Source: Fistularia commersonii
Lineage: Eukaryota > Chordata > Actinopteri > Syngnathiformes > Fistulariidae
Direction: 5' to 3'
Length of the DNA: 64,000 nucleotides
NCBI GenBank assembly: GCA_037954325.1
Contig: JBBMNZ010000001.1
Coordinates: 12,009,258 to 12,073,257, forward strand
How positions within the stretch are numbered: the first letter of the stretch is position 1; the number at the start of each line of letters is the position of its first letter. Under the pieces are notes generated by a model that ran no database searches, was not told the DNA's origin, and saw only the letters and a list, made by a program, of their open reading frames with translations. Made by a program: the position numbers and the translations under genes. This document shows positions 34,398-46,937 of the stretch, one piece after another.

Positions 34398-36527
34398 CCC
34401 AGTTCTCCAATTAGCATGAGTGAGAATCTCACTTGGGAATACATTTGTTCATTGCCATCCATCTGTCCTTCTTCCTCTGCTTACCTGGGGTCAGATCATG
34501 TGGGTGGCAGCTGAAGCAGAGGGGCCAACACGTCCCTCTCCCTAGCTACTCAGCCCAGCTCTTCTGGGAGGATCGTGAGGCAATTCCAAGCCAGGTATAG
34601 TCCCTTCAGTGTATCCTGAATCTTCCCCGGGGCTTCCTCCTCGTTGGATATGTCCGAGGCAGCTCACCAGGGAGGCGTCCAGGAGCCATCCTGACCAAAT
34701 GCCCAAGCCACCTCATCTGGCTCCTCTCCCCATGGAGGAGCAACGACTCCACTCAGAGCCCCTCCTGGAGGGCCAAACTCCTCACCATATCTTTGTGGAA
34801 GAGCCCGGACATCCTGCGGAGAAAACTCATTTCGGCTGCTTGGATCCATGACCTTGTTCTCATGGTCATGGTCTTATGGTCACTCACAGCTCGCGACCAT
34901 AGGTGAGGGTAGGAACGTAGATTGACCAGTAAATTGAAGGATTCACCTTTTGGCTCAGCTCTGTCTTCCCTGTGGCAGGCCGGCAGACAGTCTGCATCAC
35001 TGCTGATTCTGCATCAATCCGCCTGTTTATTTCCCATTTCATCCCTTCCCCACTCGTTAACAAGCCCCTGAGATACTTGAACACCTTCACTTGCGGCGGA
35101 ATCTCTACCCTTTTCTGTCTGAAAAAAAAATCTCAGATCTCATCCCGGCCACTTCATAGTTGGCTGCAAACTGCTCCAACGACAGCTTGAGATCACAGTC
35201 TGATGAGGCTAACAGAACCCCATCATCTGCAAAAAGGAGAGACCCGATCATGAGGCTATCAAACAAGATCCCCTCGACACCATGGCTGCGCTAAGGAATT
35301 CTGTCCATACAAGTTATGAGCAGCTAGGGACGTTGACAAAGAGCAGCCCTGACATAGTCCAGCTCACACCGATTTACAAATCTGATTTACAACTGGTAAT
35401 ATGGACCAGGCTCTGACACTGATCATGCAGGGACTGTATGGGATTACGTACAAGGGATTACAGGGTTCGGTATCAAATACTCCCGGAGCAGACCCCCGAC
35501 AGAATTCCCTGCGGTACATGGTCGAATGCCTTCTCCAAGTCTAAGAAACACAAATAGACTGGTTGGGAAAACTCCCATGCGCCCTCGCCGACCCTGTTGA
35601 GGGTATAGAGCTTGTCCACTGTCCAAACTGCTCCTCCTGGTTCAACAACCCAGCGGACCCACCTCACAAGCACCCCAAGTAGACTTTTCCAGGGAGGCTG
35701 AAGAGTGTGATCCCCTGTAGTTGGAGTACACACTGTGATCCCCCTTTATCAGCTTTTTGCGTGACCGTGATGTTTGTTATGGAGCATAGAAGTCCAGGAA
35801 GAAAAGACCACTTGGGTTCAGATCAGATGGAGCCTTCCGCAATCATGCGTTTCCAAGTCTCATCGTCACTGCCCATGTGAATGTTGAAGTCCCCCAGCAA
35901 TACCAGGGAGTTCCTGACAGGAGTGCTCTCTAGCATCCCCTCTAGGGACTCCAAAAAGAGTGGTTGGTCCAAACTGCTGTTGGATGCATTGGGAAATGCA
36001 ACAGTCAGAACCTGTCCCCTTACCCGAAGGCGGAGGGAGGTCCTAACCCTCTCGTCCATCAGTTTGAATCTCAGCATACAGGTGCAGAGTCAAAACAGTC
36101 AGTATGCCCACACCTGCCCGACCCCTCTCCCAGGGGACAACTCCAGAGTAGAAAAATAATCCAATCCCCCCCCCACAAGGCCTAGTTCCAGAGCCTAAAC
36201 TGTGCGTCGAGGTGAGTTCAACTATGTCTGGCTGGAACCTTTCTGCTTCGTACACCAGCTAAGGTTCCTTCCCCACTAGAGGTAACATTTTGTGTACCTA
36301 CCGCCAGCTTCTGCAGGCAATGATCAAACCCCAAGGTCTCCCACTTCCCACCACCTACCACAACCTGCCACAACCTGCTTCACAATGTACCTGACCCCCT
36401 TGGCCCCTCCACATGGATGGTGAGGTCCCCCAAGGAATGGGGGACCTGCATTGACCTTTTGGGCTATGCCCGGCTGAGCCCCACGGGTGCAGGCCCAGCT
36501 ACCAGGCGCTCGTCTTCAAACCCTAAA

Positions 36528-36528
<1 letters not shown>
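34395..36528 (-). mobile_element. Rex1-like LINE, decayed
   Basis: On the minus strand the endonuclease is visible at 35823-36255 (DIVELTSTHSLGSGT, PNASNSS, LVLLGDFNIHMGSDDETW), followed by RT (TLNRVGEGAWEFSQP, VYLCFLDLEKAFDHVPQGIL at 35473-35733; FADD box at about 35225-35240) and the post-RT region (FKYLRGLLTSGEGMKWEINR, INRRIDAESAVM, SIYWSIYVPTLTYG at 34884-35090). It is broken by frameshifts and lacks the linker between endonuclease and RT that survives in the copy at 10298. The clade call Rex1/Babar is from these motifs. Confidence 0.82.
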
Positions 36529-36596
<68 letters not shown>

Positions 36597-36597
36597 G
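36529..36597. repeat. (CA)n-(AT)n microsatellite
   Basis: About 28 CA units followed by six AT units, at the 5' end of the Rex1-like LINE. Confidence 0.95.
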
Positions 36598-36783
36598 CCT
36601 ATCCTGATTCTCTTTCATGTTAAAAGAGGCTGACCCAGCAGATCAGCTGATAACGTTATACTAATATTTCAGACCTATTATATCTGTAGGTGTACCTATG
36701 AATTTATTCTGTTACTAACACATTTATATGAATTCCTTCATTCACTATATAACCTTGTAATACCAAACCAGTCTCTGTATATA

Positions 36784-38269
36784 CAGTGGGGAGAGCAAGT
36801 ATTTGATACACTACTGAGTTTTCAGCCTTTCCACTTATAAAGCATGTAGAGGTCTGTCATTTTTATCATAGGTACTCATCAACTGTGAGTGACGGAATCT
36901 AAAACGAACATCTAGAAAATCGCATTGTATGATTTTTAAATAATTAATTTGCATTTGATAACATGACATAAGTATTTGATACATCAGAAAAACAGAACTT
37001 AATATTTGGTACAGAAACCCTTGTTGGCAATTACAGCCATCAGATGTTTCCTATAGTTCTTGACCAGGTTTGCACAGGCAGGGATTTTGTCCCACTCCTC
37101 CATACAAATCTTTTCCAGATCCTTCAAGTTTCGGGGTAGTTGCTGGGCAATATGGACTTTCAGCTAAGATTTTCTATTAGGTTCAGGTTTGGAGACTGGC
37201 TTGGCCTCTCCAGGATCTTGAAATGCTTCTTAAGCAGCCACTCTTTAGTTGCCCTGGCTATGTGTTTCGGGTCGTTGCCATGCTGGAAGACCTGGTCATG
37301 ACCATTCTTCAAGGCTCTTATTGAGGCAAGGAGGTTTTGGCCGAGATCTTGTGATACAGGGCCCCATTCATCTTCCCCTCAATTGGATCCAGCCGTCCTG
37401 TCCCCTTTGCAGAAAAGCATCCCCAAAGAATGATTTCCAACTCCATGCTTCACGGTTGGGATGTTGTTCTTGAGGTTGTACTGATCCTTCTTCTTCCTCC
37501 AAACACGGCAAGTGGAGTTTAGACCAAAAAGTTCTAACATTCTTCCATTCCTCCCCTGGATCATCCAGATGGTCACTGGCAAACTTCAGACAGGCCTGGA
37601 CATGTGCTGGCTTGAGCAGGGGCACCTGCGTGTGCTGCAGGATTTTAATCCATGACAATGTAGTGTGTTATTAATGTTTTTCTTTGGGACTGTGGTTCCA
37701 GCCCTCTTCAGGTCATTGCCCAGGTTCAGCCGTGTAGTTCTTGGCTGATCCCTCACTTTTCTCACGATCATTGATGCCCCGAGAGTTGAGATCTTGGATG
37801 GAGCCCCAGACTGAGAAAGATCGACCTTCTGCTTCATCTTGAACTTCTTCCATTTGCTAATAATTTTTCAAACAGTTCCTGCCTCCTCACCAAGCTGCTT
37901 ACCCATTGTCCTGTAGCCAATCCCGGCCTATGATTTTTTTCCCTGATATCCTTACACAGCTCTCTGGTGTTGGCCATTGAGGAGAGGTTAAAGTTTGTTT
38001 GGTTGAGTGTGTGGACAGGTGTCTTTTATACAGGTAAGGAGTTCAAACTGGTGCAGGTAATACAGGTAATGAGTGGAGAACAGGAGGGCTTCTTAAAGAA
38101 GAACTAATAGGTTTGTGAGAACTGCAATTCTTACTAGTTTGTAGGTGATCTAATACCTATGTCATGCAATAAAAAGCAAATTAATTATTTAAAAATCATA
38201 CCTCCACATGTTTGTTAGTGGGAAAACCTGAAAAATCAGCAGCGTATCAAATACTTGTTCTCCCCACTG
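36784..38269 (-). mobile_element. Tc1-like DNA transposon, inactive
   Basis: Both ends carry inverted termini (CAGTGGGGAGAGCAAGTATT at the left, AATACTTGTTCTCCCCACTG at the right), and TA is duplicated at each side (36782-36783, 38270-38271). Transposase pieces lie on the minus strand: a helix-turn-helix part at 37586-37837 ([20 protein letters not shown]) and a catalytic part at 37368-37658 ([20 protein letters not shown]). The segment that should hold the first catalytic Asp (WSDE motif) is deleted: WKNVRTFW runs straight on to SKLHL. The right inverted repeat has lost most of its inner length. The copy cannot move itself. Confidence 0.93.
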
Positions 38270-38544
38270 TATCTATGATCAGTCCTATTCTATGTAAACA
38301 GAATGACTATAGAAATAGAATAAACAGTCAGCAGAATGACTATATCATCTTTCCAGAACACTCCCTCTACTATTTTCATTTAAAGCCTTCATGACTCAGA
38401 AATGTAAATACTGAATAGTGAATTACAGTAATCATGATAGTTTGCATTTTAAATAGTTGCATTATTGCATTGATAAACTGGATTTAGGTAAAGTTAAGGG
38501 GATATCAGATTACATTATAGTATAGTGCAGTGTTGTGTAGTGTA

Positions 38545-38557
38545 GTGTTGTGTGTGC

Positions 38558-38630
<73 letters not shown>

Positions 38631-38650
38631 TGTGTGCGCGTGGGTGTACA
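38545..38650. repeat. (TG)n microsatellite
   Basis: About 100 bp of TG repeats with a few TTTG and GCGC interruptions. The long Cys-Val and His-Thr open frames across it are artefacts. Confidence 0.95.
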
Positions 38651-39009
38651 CATATGTATGTCTGTATTTATGTATGTATGTGCTTGTTTCATCTTTTAAT
38701 GTATAAGGAAACAGAACAACTAGGTACATCCTAATTATCTTGTCAGGTCATGAACCACCTCTTCCAGTTATTTCCTTCAAAAGAAGTAGTTCTTTTTCAT
38801 TATACCTCAAGGTTATAATTTGACTGACTATCTATCTTGCACGCCTGCAGCGTCTTTCTATTTTTCTCCTGATATTAAAGGCATCAAGAGAGTCTCAACT
38901 TGTTCTTGTTTTCTTTTTGAGAGACAATCCAATTCTATACATCCTTTGATCACGAGAATACGCTTGATTTCTAAAATGCATCTTGCAGGGAAGTGTGTAT
39001 CGTCCTTCA

Positions 39010-40085
39010 ACTCAAGTCAAGTTAGATTTTATTTTTGAAGCACCAAATCATCGGGATGTCTCATAATACTCCTATTTAGAACAAGTCTGGCACACAATTT
39101 TAAATGATTTACAAAAACCCAGCATTCCCCTATGAACACGCAGATGCAGTGGCAAAAAAAAAAAAAAACATTTTATCAGGCAGAAACCTTGGATCCAAGA
39201 TTAATCTAGGTGGCCTTCTATCGCGAACATTTGGGCTAAAAAGAGAAAAAGCAAGAGAGAGGGACAGAGATAAAAGCATGAGTATGACAGAAATAAAGTG
39301 GAGTATGAGGGTGGAGAGGGACAGGAACAAATTATCTTATAACTTCTAATACCAGTTGTGCTGTCAGTTACATGTGATAGCTGAAATGATACAATAATAA
39401 CTTTATTCACAAAAGAAACAGCAATAGCGGGTGCCCGACAGGGCAACTGCAGTAGATCAAGCCATGCCCCCTGGGAACCTGCGAATTGCGAGAGCCCAAA
39501 TACTCAACAGAAGATATGAGGTTACAATCATGCAATGATGATGGGACATGACTGCAGACAGGATAGGATAAGTAGGAAGAAGGGGAAGTGTGGATAACAC
39601 ACTTCATGGGATAACCCTCAGCAGACTAAGCCTGTGGCAGCATAACTAGGGGCTAGCCGAACCTAACTATAAGCTTTCTCAAAAAGGAAGATATAAAGCC
39701 TATACTTAAACAAAGAGTTGGTCTCTGCCCCTGGGATCCAGATTGGATGATGGTTCCACAGAAGAGTAGCTTGGCAACGGAATGCTCTTGCTCCCATTCT
39801 GCTTTCAGAGGCTCTACGGACAACTAGTAGCCCTGTGTCCTGAGAGTGTTAAGATCTGACACGGTGGTAGGGTTCTGAGATTTCTTTGAGATATAATGGT
39901 GCCTGGCCATTTATGCCTGTATAGGCAAAGAGAGGGATTTTAAATTGTTTTCTGAATTGCACAGGAGCCAGTGCAGAGAGGCCAATTTGGGAGAAAGATG
40001 CTTATGCTCATACTTGTTCTTGTTAGAAAATACGCAACAGTATTCTGAATGAGTTGGAGAGTCTTTAATGTCTTATTAGTAATAG
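39010..40085. repeat. Abundant teleost interspersed repeat, class uncertain
   Basis: The order of motifs is one I recognise from many fish genomes: GAAGCACCAAATCATCG, ATTTACAAAAACCCAGCATT, GGCAGAAACCTTGGATC, TGGCAGCATAACTAGGGGC, AGTTGGTCTCTGCCCCTGG, TTCCACAGAAGAGTAGCTTG, CATTTATGCCTGTATAGGC and ATTGCACAGGAGCCAGTGC. No transposase is visible; it is probably a non-autonomous DNA element. Orientation is not assigned. Confidence 0.6.
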
Positions 40086-40087
40086 TA

Positions 40088-40127
40088 ACTATACTATACT
40101 ATACTATACTATACTATACTATACTAA
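40088..40127. repeat. (ACTAT)n short tandem repeat
   Basis: Eight pentamer units, just beyond the interspersed repeat. Confidence 0.95.
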
Positions 40128-40526
40128 GTAGAGCCACCAGATGATTGCCGCATGCAAGCTTTTTTTTCCTAAGCATCCTGCAGCCTTTATTTTGGGATCA
40201 CTTGCTCTAACATGTTACTTGACCAGATGGCTGCTGCTACTAATTTTAACAATGAACTTTAATAATACAGAGCATGGCAAAGTTGAACCTGAGGGACTCT
40301 GGTAATTTAACTATGAATGCAAGTCATTTTAGTTTCATTTGGATCTCGATATCCCTATTGGAGACTCACTGTATCATTTATTCATCAAGCTGAGTAAACA
40401 TCAGGTAAGCAAATAGGTAAGTGAGACCTCCTTAGTGTGCCAGCTGTAGAGGTGATTTTCCCCTTTTATTACAGGATAATTACCGTATTTTTTGGATTAT
40501 AAGATGCAGTTTTTTCATAGTTTGTA

Positions 40527-40599
40527 CGTACACACACACACACACACATATACATACACACACACACGTACACGTACACACACACGCACATATATACAC

Positions 40600-40647
<48 letters not shown>

Positions 40648-40682
40648 GTACACACACACACACACATACACGCGCGCGCGTA
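40527..40682. repeat. CA-rich compound microsatellite
   Basis: CA runs interrupted by TATA and GTAC, ending with a CG run. It abuts the 5' side of RTE-like LINE copy 2. Confidence 0.9.
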
Positions 40683-40689
40683 AACCAAT

Positions 40690-42105
40690 CAAATTTCAGC
40701 GGGGGCGGGTCATGGCAGAAGTGAAAAAAAGATGAAGGAGGACTTTGTTCGGAATGCTATTGAGGTAAAAAGAGTGTCAGATAGATTGATGAGTCTGGAG
40801 CTAGAAATTGAAGGTGTGATGTTTAATGTTGTTGGTGGCTATGTCCAAACGGAAGGGTGTCAGATAGAAGAGAAGGAGAAGTTTTGGAATGATGGCGTGG
40901 TGCAGAATATCCCCGGCAGAGAGAGTGGTAATTGGTGCAGACTTAAAATCATGTGCCGGTGCAGCCAACAGAGGTGATGAAGAAGTGATAGGCAGGTTTG
41001 GTATCCAGGATAGAGACATAGCCAGACAGACGTTGGATGACTAAGTACTTTCCTTGAGATATGGTAGGTGATAGTTTAATCAGACGGCACAGGACGGTGG
41101 TGTCTAGGATGACTTTGGTGTCTAGGATGACTCCGGTGGTAGCTACAGAGGAATAAAGTTGACAAGCCATACTAAGTAGTTACTAAGTAGTAGTTTGTAG
41201 TTAGTAGCTAGAGTGAAGGCAGAGGTTGGCCTTTGTGAGCACCAGTATGGTTTCATCAAGAGAGAGTACTACAGATCCAGTGTTTGCTTTGAGGATGTTG
41301 ACAGAGAAAGTCAGAGAATGTCAAGATGGAGGGTGCTGAAAGAGGAACCGTTGTACTTAATGAAGACATTTTTTAGTGACAGAGATGTATGTTAGAGTGG
41401 TGCAGGACACATATGAGAGCTGTAAGACAAGTATAAGGTGTGATGTAGGTATAACAGAGGAGTTCCGGGTGGAGGTGGAACTGCATCAGCATCGGGATCA
41501 GCTATGAGCCATTTCTATTTTGCAGTGGTGTTGGACTGGCTGACAGGTGATGCTACACAGGAATCTCTTTGGACTATGATGTTTGCAGGTGACACTGGGA
41601 TCTGTAATGAGAACAAGGATCAGGTCGGGGAAAGTCCCACCCAAAACCAAATTACAATGGTGAGGCTACAGGGAGTCAAAATAGAGAAGGTGGAAGATTT
41701 TAGGCAATTAGGAACAGTCCAGAGGGATGGAGAGTGGAGAAACAATTGCGAGCAGGTTGAACCAACTGGAGACAAATGCCAGGTGTGATTTGTAATAAGA
41801 ATATTTGGGATGGAAGTAAAATTGGAGTTCTCTTTGAAGTGACATGGATGTATAGGATCAGGAATGCGTCCATGAGAGGGATAGCACATTTTAAATGTTT
41901 TGGAAATAAGGCCAGAGTGGCCAGACTGAGATGGTTTGGAATACAGAGGGGTTTAGTAAATATATTGGCAGAAGGATGCTGCGATTGGACACACCAGGCG
42001 GGAGACACAGAGGAAGACCAAGGAGAAGATTTATGGTTGGAGTGAGAGATCACATGAAGTTAGTTGGTGGGGGAACAGAGGGTACAGAAAATAAGGCTAT
42101 TTGAC
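40690..42105 (+). mobile_element. RTE-like LINE copy 2, strongly decayed
   Basis: The endonuclease part reads [20 protein letters not shown] (40732-40977). The RT part shows EHQYGFIKREYY, then FYFAVVLDWLTGDATQES and WTMMFAGDTGICNENKDQVG (41504-41788). The catalytic FADD box has become FAGD. The tail reads RIRNASMRGIAHFK and KARVARLRWFGIQRG (41776-42045). A large block between endonuclease and RT is deleted. Confidence 0.8.
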
Positions 42106-42513
42106 TCTGACATCCATGGCTGTTCTTTCTTTCTCTTTTTCTGTTTCTTTCTCTCCTTCTCTCTCTCTTTCGTAGCTTTTCCTTATTACTCTTGTTTCAG
42201 CCCCTTTAAACAAAAGGGTAAAAAGACCAACCAAAAGCCTACGTCAGTCAGCTATGAGGAGAGACTAAACGGGCGAGCATGTGGATGTGTGTGTGTGTGT
42301 GAGAGTCGTCACCTTCAGCCCAAGACTACAGATTAGCCACAAAAGCCAGAGAAATGTCCCTGCTCCCCGACAAATGAGAAAAGCCACAGTGGCCCTGGCC
42401 AAAGTGACAGGCCAAATGGAAACAATTCTTCCCGAGGCAGGGGAGAGCAGCTGTGACCAGGGACCACTATGCCACTCTAGACACGACTGTGTGTTCAGAA
42501 TGTATGTGTGTGC

Positions 42514-42544
<31 letters not shown>

Positions 42545-43240
42545 AGTCTGAGTGTGAGTGTGCGCGCTTGTGTGTGTGTGTGTCTATACTATATTAACTA
42601 TAGAGATTTCACCCAGGAGACAACTGCCATTGCACTCCACGCAGCCACAATAAAACAGTGTGTCAATAACCTATGGGAAACCCCAGCAGCCAAAAAATGA
42701 ATCTGCACCTTCACCTGGGAAACTGCAGGTGATTTTTTGTGGGTTTTTTACTCACTCCCATTAATTCCTCAACTCTACCAAATGCCTTTTGGACATAGGT
42801 GTTGTTCTGGATGATTACATTTTTTCACCCGATATTTTGTGCCTCACCATCTGAGTCCAGACAACCCAGGCTTTTCAGAGCCCTGTGGTTTTGATGAGTA
42901 ATTAACCCCGAGTCCTGATGGATTACATCATAAACTACTGAGATTTAGTCCGTCTGCTGCCGATGGTATCCTTAACCTCTCTCAACAAGAGACTATCTAA
43001 GACTGAGCCCAGCAAGCGAATGAGTGATATGAAAAATAGAGGAGGCAAAAAAAAAATGACAAGGATGTTTTTCCCCCCAAAGCCTCTGAAGAACAAGACT
43101 GGTATGTAGAGTAAGATTTCAGAATTGATCATCCGGGCTTGGGGGCTGTTTTTGCCAGTGTGTTACATTCTGTCTCAGTCTCTCTGTTTCCTCCTAGTCT
43201 CTAAATATTCTGTTTTCCCCCCTTGCTCTGTCTTCTATCA
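42106..43240. other. Intergenic with a TG microsatellite
   Basis: Pyrimidine-rich 42120-42200 and an interrupted (TG)n at about 42505-42585. Nothing else recognised. Confidence 0.5.
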
Positions 43241-43560
43241 CCCAGGGCCGAGCGGATCAGGCCTCACTTTGACACAGCCGTCATAATCACTCAACGCCGT
43301 AAGAATCAATTACAGCTAAGCGCCCTTGTTTCAAGAGCAGAGCCAAACATTAAAGTTTAAAAATTCAAAATTATTCAAACGTCTCGCTCTCAGGGACACA
43401 TACAGAATATTAACTGTTAACAAATAACTTAATAACTTCACTCCAAATTATTAATTCATGTCTCACATTGGCTCACCAAGACTCGTCTAGTCTAGTAGTT
43501 AATTTCTCTGCCTTCATACGTCGTTAAATATTCATCACTTGACAATTCTATATAAGGACT
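43240..43560. promoter_or_regulatory. Candidate conserved non-coding element C
   Basis: Mixed-complexity sequence with clustered TAAT-type sites: CGTCATAATCACTCAACGCC, AGAATCAATTACAGCTAAGC, AAATTCAAAATTATTCAAAC and CCAAATTATTAATTCATGTC. No repeat signature. Enhancer-like by appearance only. Confidence 0.33.
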
Positions 43561-44369
43561 TGGCAAATCTGTCATAGCTTCTTGTGACTGCAGTAGAAAA
43601 TCCCCGCTGTCGTTTTGTATGATGACATCCTGTCGTAAATATTCCATTCCAAACAATTGCTTTATTTATAGCAAGAGATGGACATGCCACACATTTTGCT
43701 GATATGGGCAATTAAGAGGAGCTTGAAAGACCACCTTGCCAGTGGGACAGCATGTCACACAGGTGAAATGTCTCAAAGTTGCCTCGTTTCACTCACTTTG
43801 GACCTAATAAGGTAAGTGCTGCTGCTGTGTGCTAACTATTTAAAGACGAAATGATCGTTTCTCTAATCAGTTGTACCACTTATATTCTAAGGTCGAAGCT
43901 TTTTGAGAAAACACAGCCGAAAACACAGCTGAAGACCAAATGATGAACGTTAAGTATGACCCATGAAGGTTAGGTACAGCAAAAAAAATTATAGAAAAGA
44001 TTATCTCAGTTAGATGCTTATAAAATCAATATGGCCATTAAGGGCTGTTTTGGAGTTCTGGGTTTTAAATTTGGATCTGTTTAAATTGGCTATATCCAGC
44101 AGTTTTGCGCATCACTGCTAATGAAACTTAAAAAAATGAAATGTAAAATAATGCACACAGACCGATTTTCATAGCAAACCAGACACAGAGTGTCTGAGGA
44201 AACTCATCTTTGACTCCATACACCTCTATTACAAAAGGTATGAATGGAAACTTATGGGCCAGGGAAAACTGAGAAAAAGGAAAGTGATGGTGCTTGCTTT
44301 ATCCTCGGCGTATCTAAAGCAGCACGGAAGGTACCCCAACTAGTTTGCAGCTTTCAAACAACATCCTCG

Positions 44370-44720
44370 GGGGAATCAAAATTTGCTCTTAAAAGAGAAA
44401 AAAAGAAACAATTGCCCTTTACCTCTGAGGTTGCCCGTCATCTCTCTGAAACCCACTACTGGGCAGATTAAGGTCAAATAAACCATTCCCCCCTGCTTCT
44501 TCTCTTCCTCTCTGAAATCAGAAGAGCGAGAGCGAATGAAATGATGACAAGGAGGCATTGAAAGAGCGCGCAAGAGAAGAAACTGGGATTCTGAGGGTCT
44601 TTGAAAGAGGTTTTACACCCGTCCCTGGTGGTTTTTCCTCTCTCACTCCAAGACCCGTACCAATAATGGCTACCAGACAAGAAAGCTGAGCCCACCTTAC
44701 TTTGAACATGTCCTGCTGCT
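44370..44720. promoter_or_regulatory. Candidate conserved non-coding element D
   Basis: Complex, repeat-free sequence (GAAACAATTGCCCTTTACCT, GGGCAGATTAAGGTCAAATA, GCGAATGAAATGATGACAAG) within a gene-free region. The overlapping short open frames on the minus strand look fortuitous. Weak call. Confidence 0.25.
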
Positions 44721-44999
44721 TTTGCTCATCGCTTTAAGATGAATTGAAAGGAACATGATTGGGGCTACCAGTGGTCTGGTATTCTGGAGGTCAGTGGCCC
44801 TTTTAATGTCATCTGTTATGGATACTTTATTCAAAGGAAAGGAAAAAAAGCCTGACTATTTTAATGAGATGACATGTTTCTGCCTGTTTAGGAGAACTGA
44901 AATAGTAGGTCAGCCTGCTAACTAACACTTTCCACGTATTTCAAAGCTAAGACCACAACTGCTAAGCTCAGAACATATTTCAACATTAGACTCTCCTTC

Positions 45000-45470
45000 T
45001 CTTGCAGGAGGAATCAGCAGAGCAGAGGTGGCAAACAAATTATAATTACAGAAACGTTTGAGACACAATTAAATCTTTTGTTTCAGAGGTTTATTCTGTC
45101 AACCAGGAAAAGGCTCCAACAGGTTTACAAGTATGCGAGTGAATGGCATAACATTTTGGCTTTCCATGTAAAGGATGCGGTCACTAATTCTGCCAGCAAT
45201 TAGGTGCTGTAAATCGCTGACCTGTGCGATAGGCATCAGTTTCTTCTTCCACTGATGATATTATGCCTATCAGGTGCCTCAACGCAGCAAAGGTGAAAGG
45301 GCAGCCTGAGCAGGCCAGCAACATTTTTCCATATAATTGAGAGAAGTTTGGATTTAATTGTATAATTAAGCTTGCTGAATGAAGATACACAGAAGTCCAA
45401 ACGCTAAATTAGGCAGTCTGGAATATTTTTAAATTGCCCTAATGTGAAATCTGGCACCAGGCTGCACTTT
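45000..45470. promoter_or_regulatory. Candidate conserved non-coding element E
   Basis: Repeated homeodomain-like sites in unique sequence: ACAAATTATAATTACAGAAA, CAGCAATTAGGTGCTGTAAA, TTTAATTGTATAATTAAGC and ACGCTAAATTAGGCAGTCTG. E-box-like CAGGTGCC lies at about 45271. It has no coding frame or transposon signature. Confidence 0.35.
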
Positions 45471-46482
45471 GTTCTCTGCTGCTTTTATGTATTACAGTAT
45501 GCTATAATAACTTGGCGGCAGCTATTATATATATTTTCTTTTTCCTTTTCTTTTTCTTCTTCAGTTTTATATGATTAATTTTACTTCAAAAGTAATTGCT
45601 TTTTCAAAATAAGCTCATTTGTGAGCCAGTGAAGTGAAAAATATAAAGACTGAACTAATGATGATGCTCATAAGAAGAAACGTTAAAAACCTTTTTGAAT
45701 ATTGATTCTTTTGAAAGCTCGGGGCTAATTTTGTGCTATGTTTATCTCTCCTTTTGAATTTTAATATGGAGGATGGCATAGGGATGGTCCTGGGAGCACC
45801 CCACATCCCGCTCAGTGACAGCTGAGACTGACTCATGCACTCCCCCAGCTTGTGTGCACGATCACCGGTGTAGATAATACATGAACTCACCATGCAAAAA
45901 ATTTACAGCCAAAGAGCATTTGAAGAGTTTGGTGCATCTTAAGTATCACTATGGCATTTCCAACCTCACTATGTATCACTGTCTGTACTTGCTCTGTGTT
46001 CCTCATTGCCTGGATGAGTTTTCACTTGATAAGGCACTATAGTTAAGTATGGCATTATCTAATACATTGTGCAGATATAAAAGGCCTCATTGTTTGAATC
46101 ACAAAGCCAAAAGTGCCAGTGCTTTACTGAAAACAGGTGGAAGCAGGTATTTATTGATTAATCTATTACCTAATTAGTAGTAATTTTCCTGGTATTCGTT
46201 GTTTAGTTTTTTTAGATTTATTTCTGTTTGATATATGAAGAAAAAAAATTCAATATGCCTGATTGTATTCTGTGGATACAAGATGACTGCATTAGCACTG
46301 GGCTATATTGTCACTGAATGCATTATTTTTTTCAAACTAAAGAAACAATTAATAGGAGGCCTAAATAATGTATGGTCTGCAATTATGAAATACAAATGTC
46401 TTGTTTCTGATATCCTTATCTTAAGATAAGAATATATTTCTTTGGCAGACGCTTTTTATCCCAACAGACTTTGTTCTCCCGG
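45471..46482. other. Intergenic, nothing recognised
   Basis: AT-rich sequence. The short piece GGCAGACGCTTTTTATCC at 46445-46462 is a small, very common fish repeat motif. Confidence 0.5.
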
Positions 46483-46937
46483 TGTGTTCAGATTTCATTC
46501 AGGGAAAAACGTCACAATGGCCAGGAACTGATCAAGCAAGAATGGTTTATTCAAAGACAGGAAATACACATACGAGATATCCCTGGCCAGAGATATGCCA
46601 GGCCAGAATGAATGTCACCCCAAGAGGATCGTTCAACCTCTCTGCACACCCGCTGGGACGCGTCTAGCGGATGTGCAGGTGAGGAGGTTCTGGCCCCAAG
46701 CCGAGGAGGCGTGGTCATTTTATACCATCGCCTCAACAGTCGGGTTTACTTCCTAATAAGGACTTGTTTTACAAACTCTTGGAATTTGGGCACTTGGGGT
46801 GCCGGGCCGCGTCCCGGACAAAGCCGCGGGGTACGTGATTGTTTACGCGCGGGGGGTGTCAGTGGAAGAGTACAGAGTTGAGCAGGCTTTTGATGCGTTC
46901 ACTTGATGCGTTCCCGCGGGCGAATTTTAACACTACA
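46483..46937 (-). mobile_element. Candidate solo LTR
   Basis: About 455 bp of GC-rich sequence unlike its AT-rich surroundings, with TG at one end and CA at the other. Read on the minus strand it has the order of an LTR: a TATAAAA box (about 46717-46723), then a poly(A) signal AATAAA (46546-46551), then a terminal TGAACACA. No polypurine tract, primer-binding site or convincing target-site duplication flanks it, so the boundaries are tentative and no internal genes are attached. Confidence 0.45.

Noticed and set aside
34099..34514. Open frames of [12 protein letters not shown] and CVCVCV repeats
   Set aside because: Translation of dinucleotide and hexanucleotide microsatellites; the same holds for 38505-38734, 40469-40692 and 36417-36623.
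42935..44709. Several 63-75 codon frames in the candidate enhancer region
   Set aside because: The length is expected by chance; there are no splice partners and no conserved motif.
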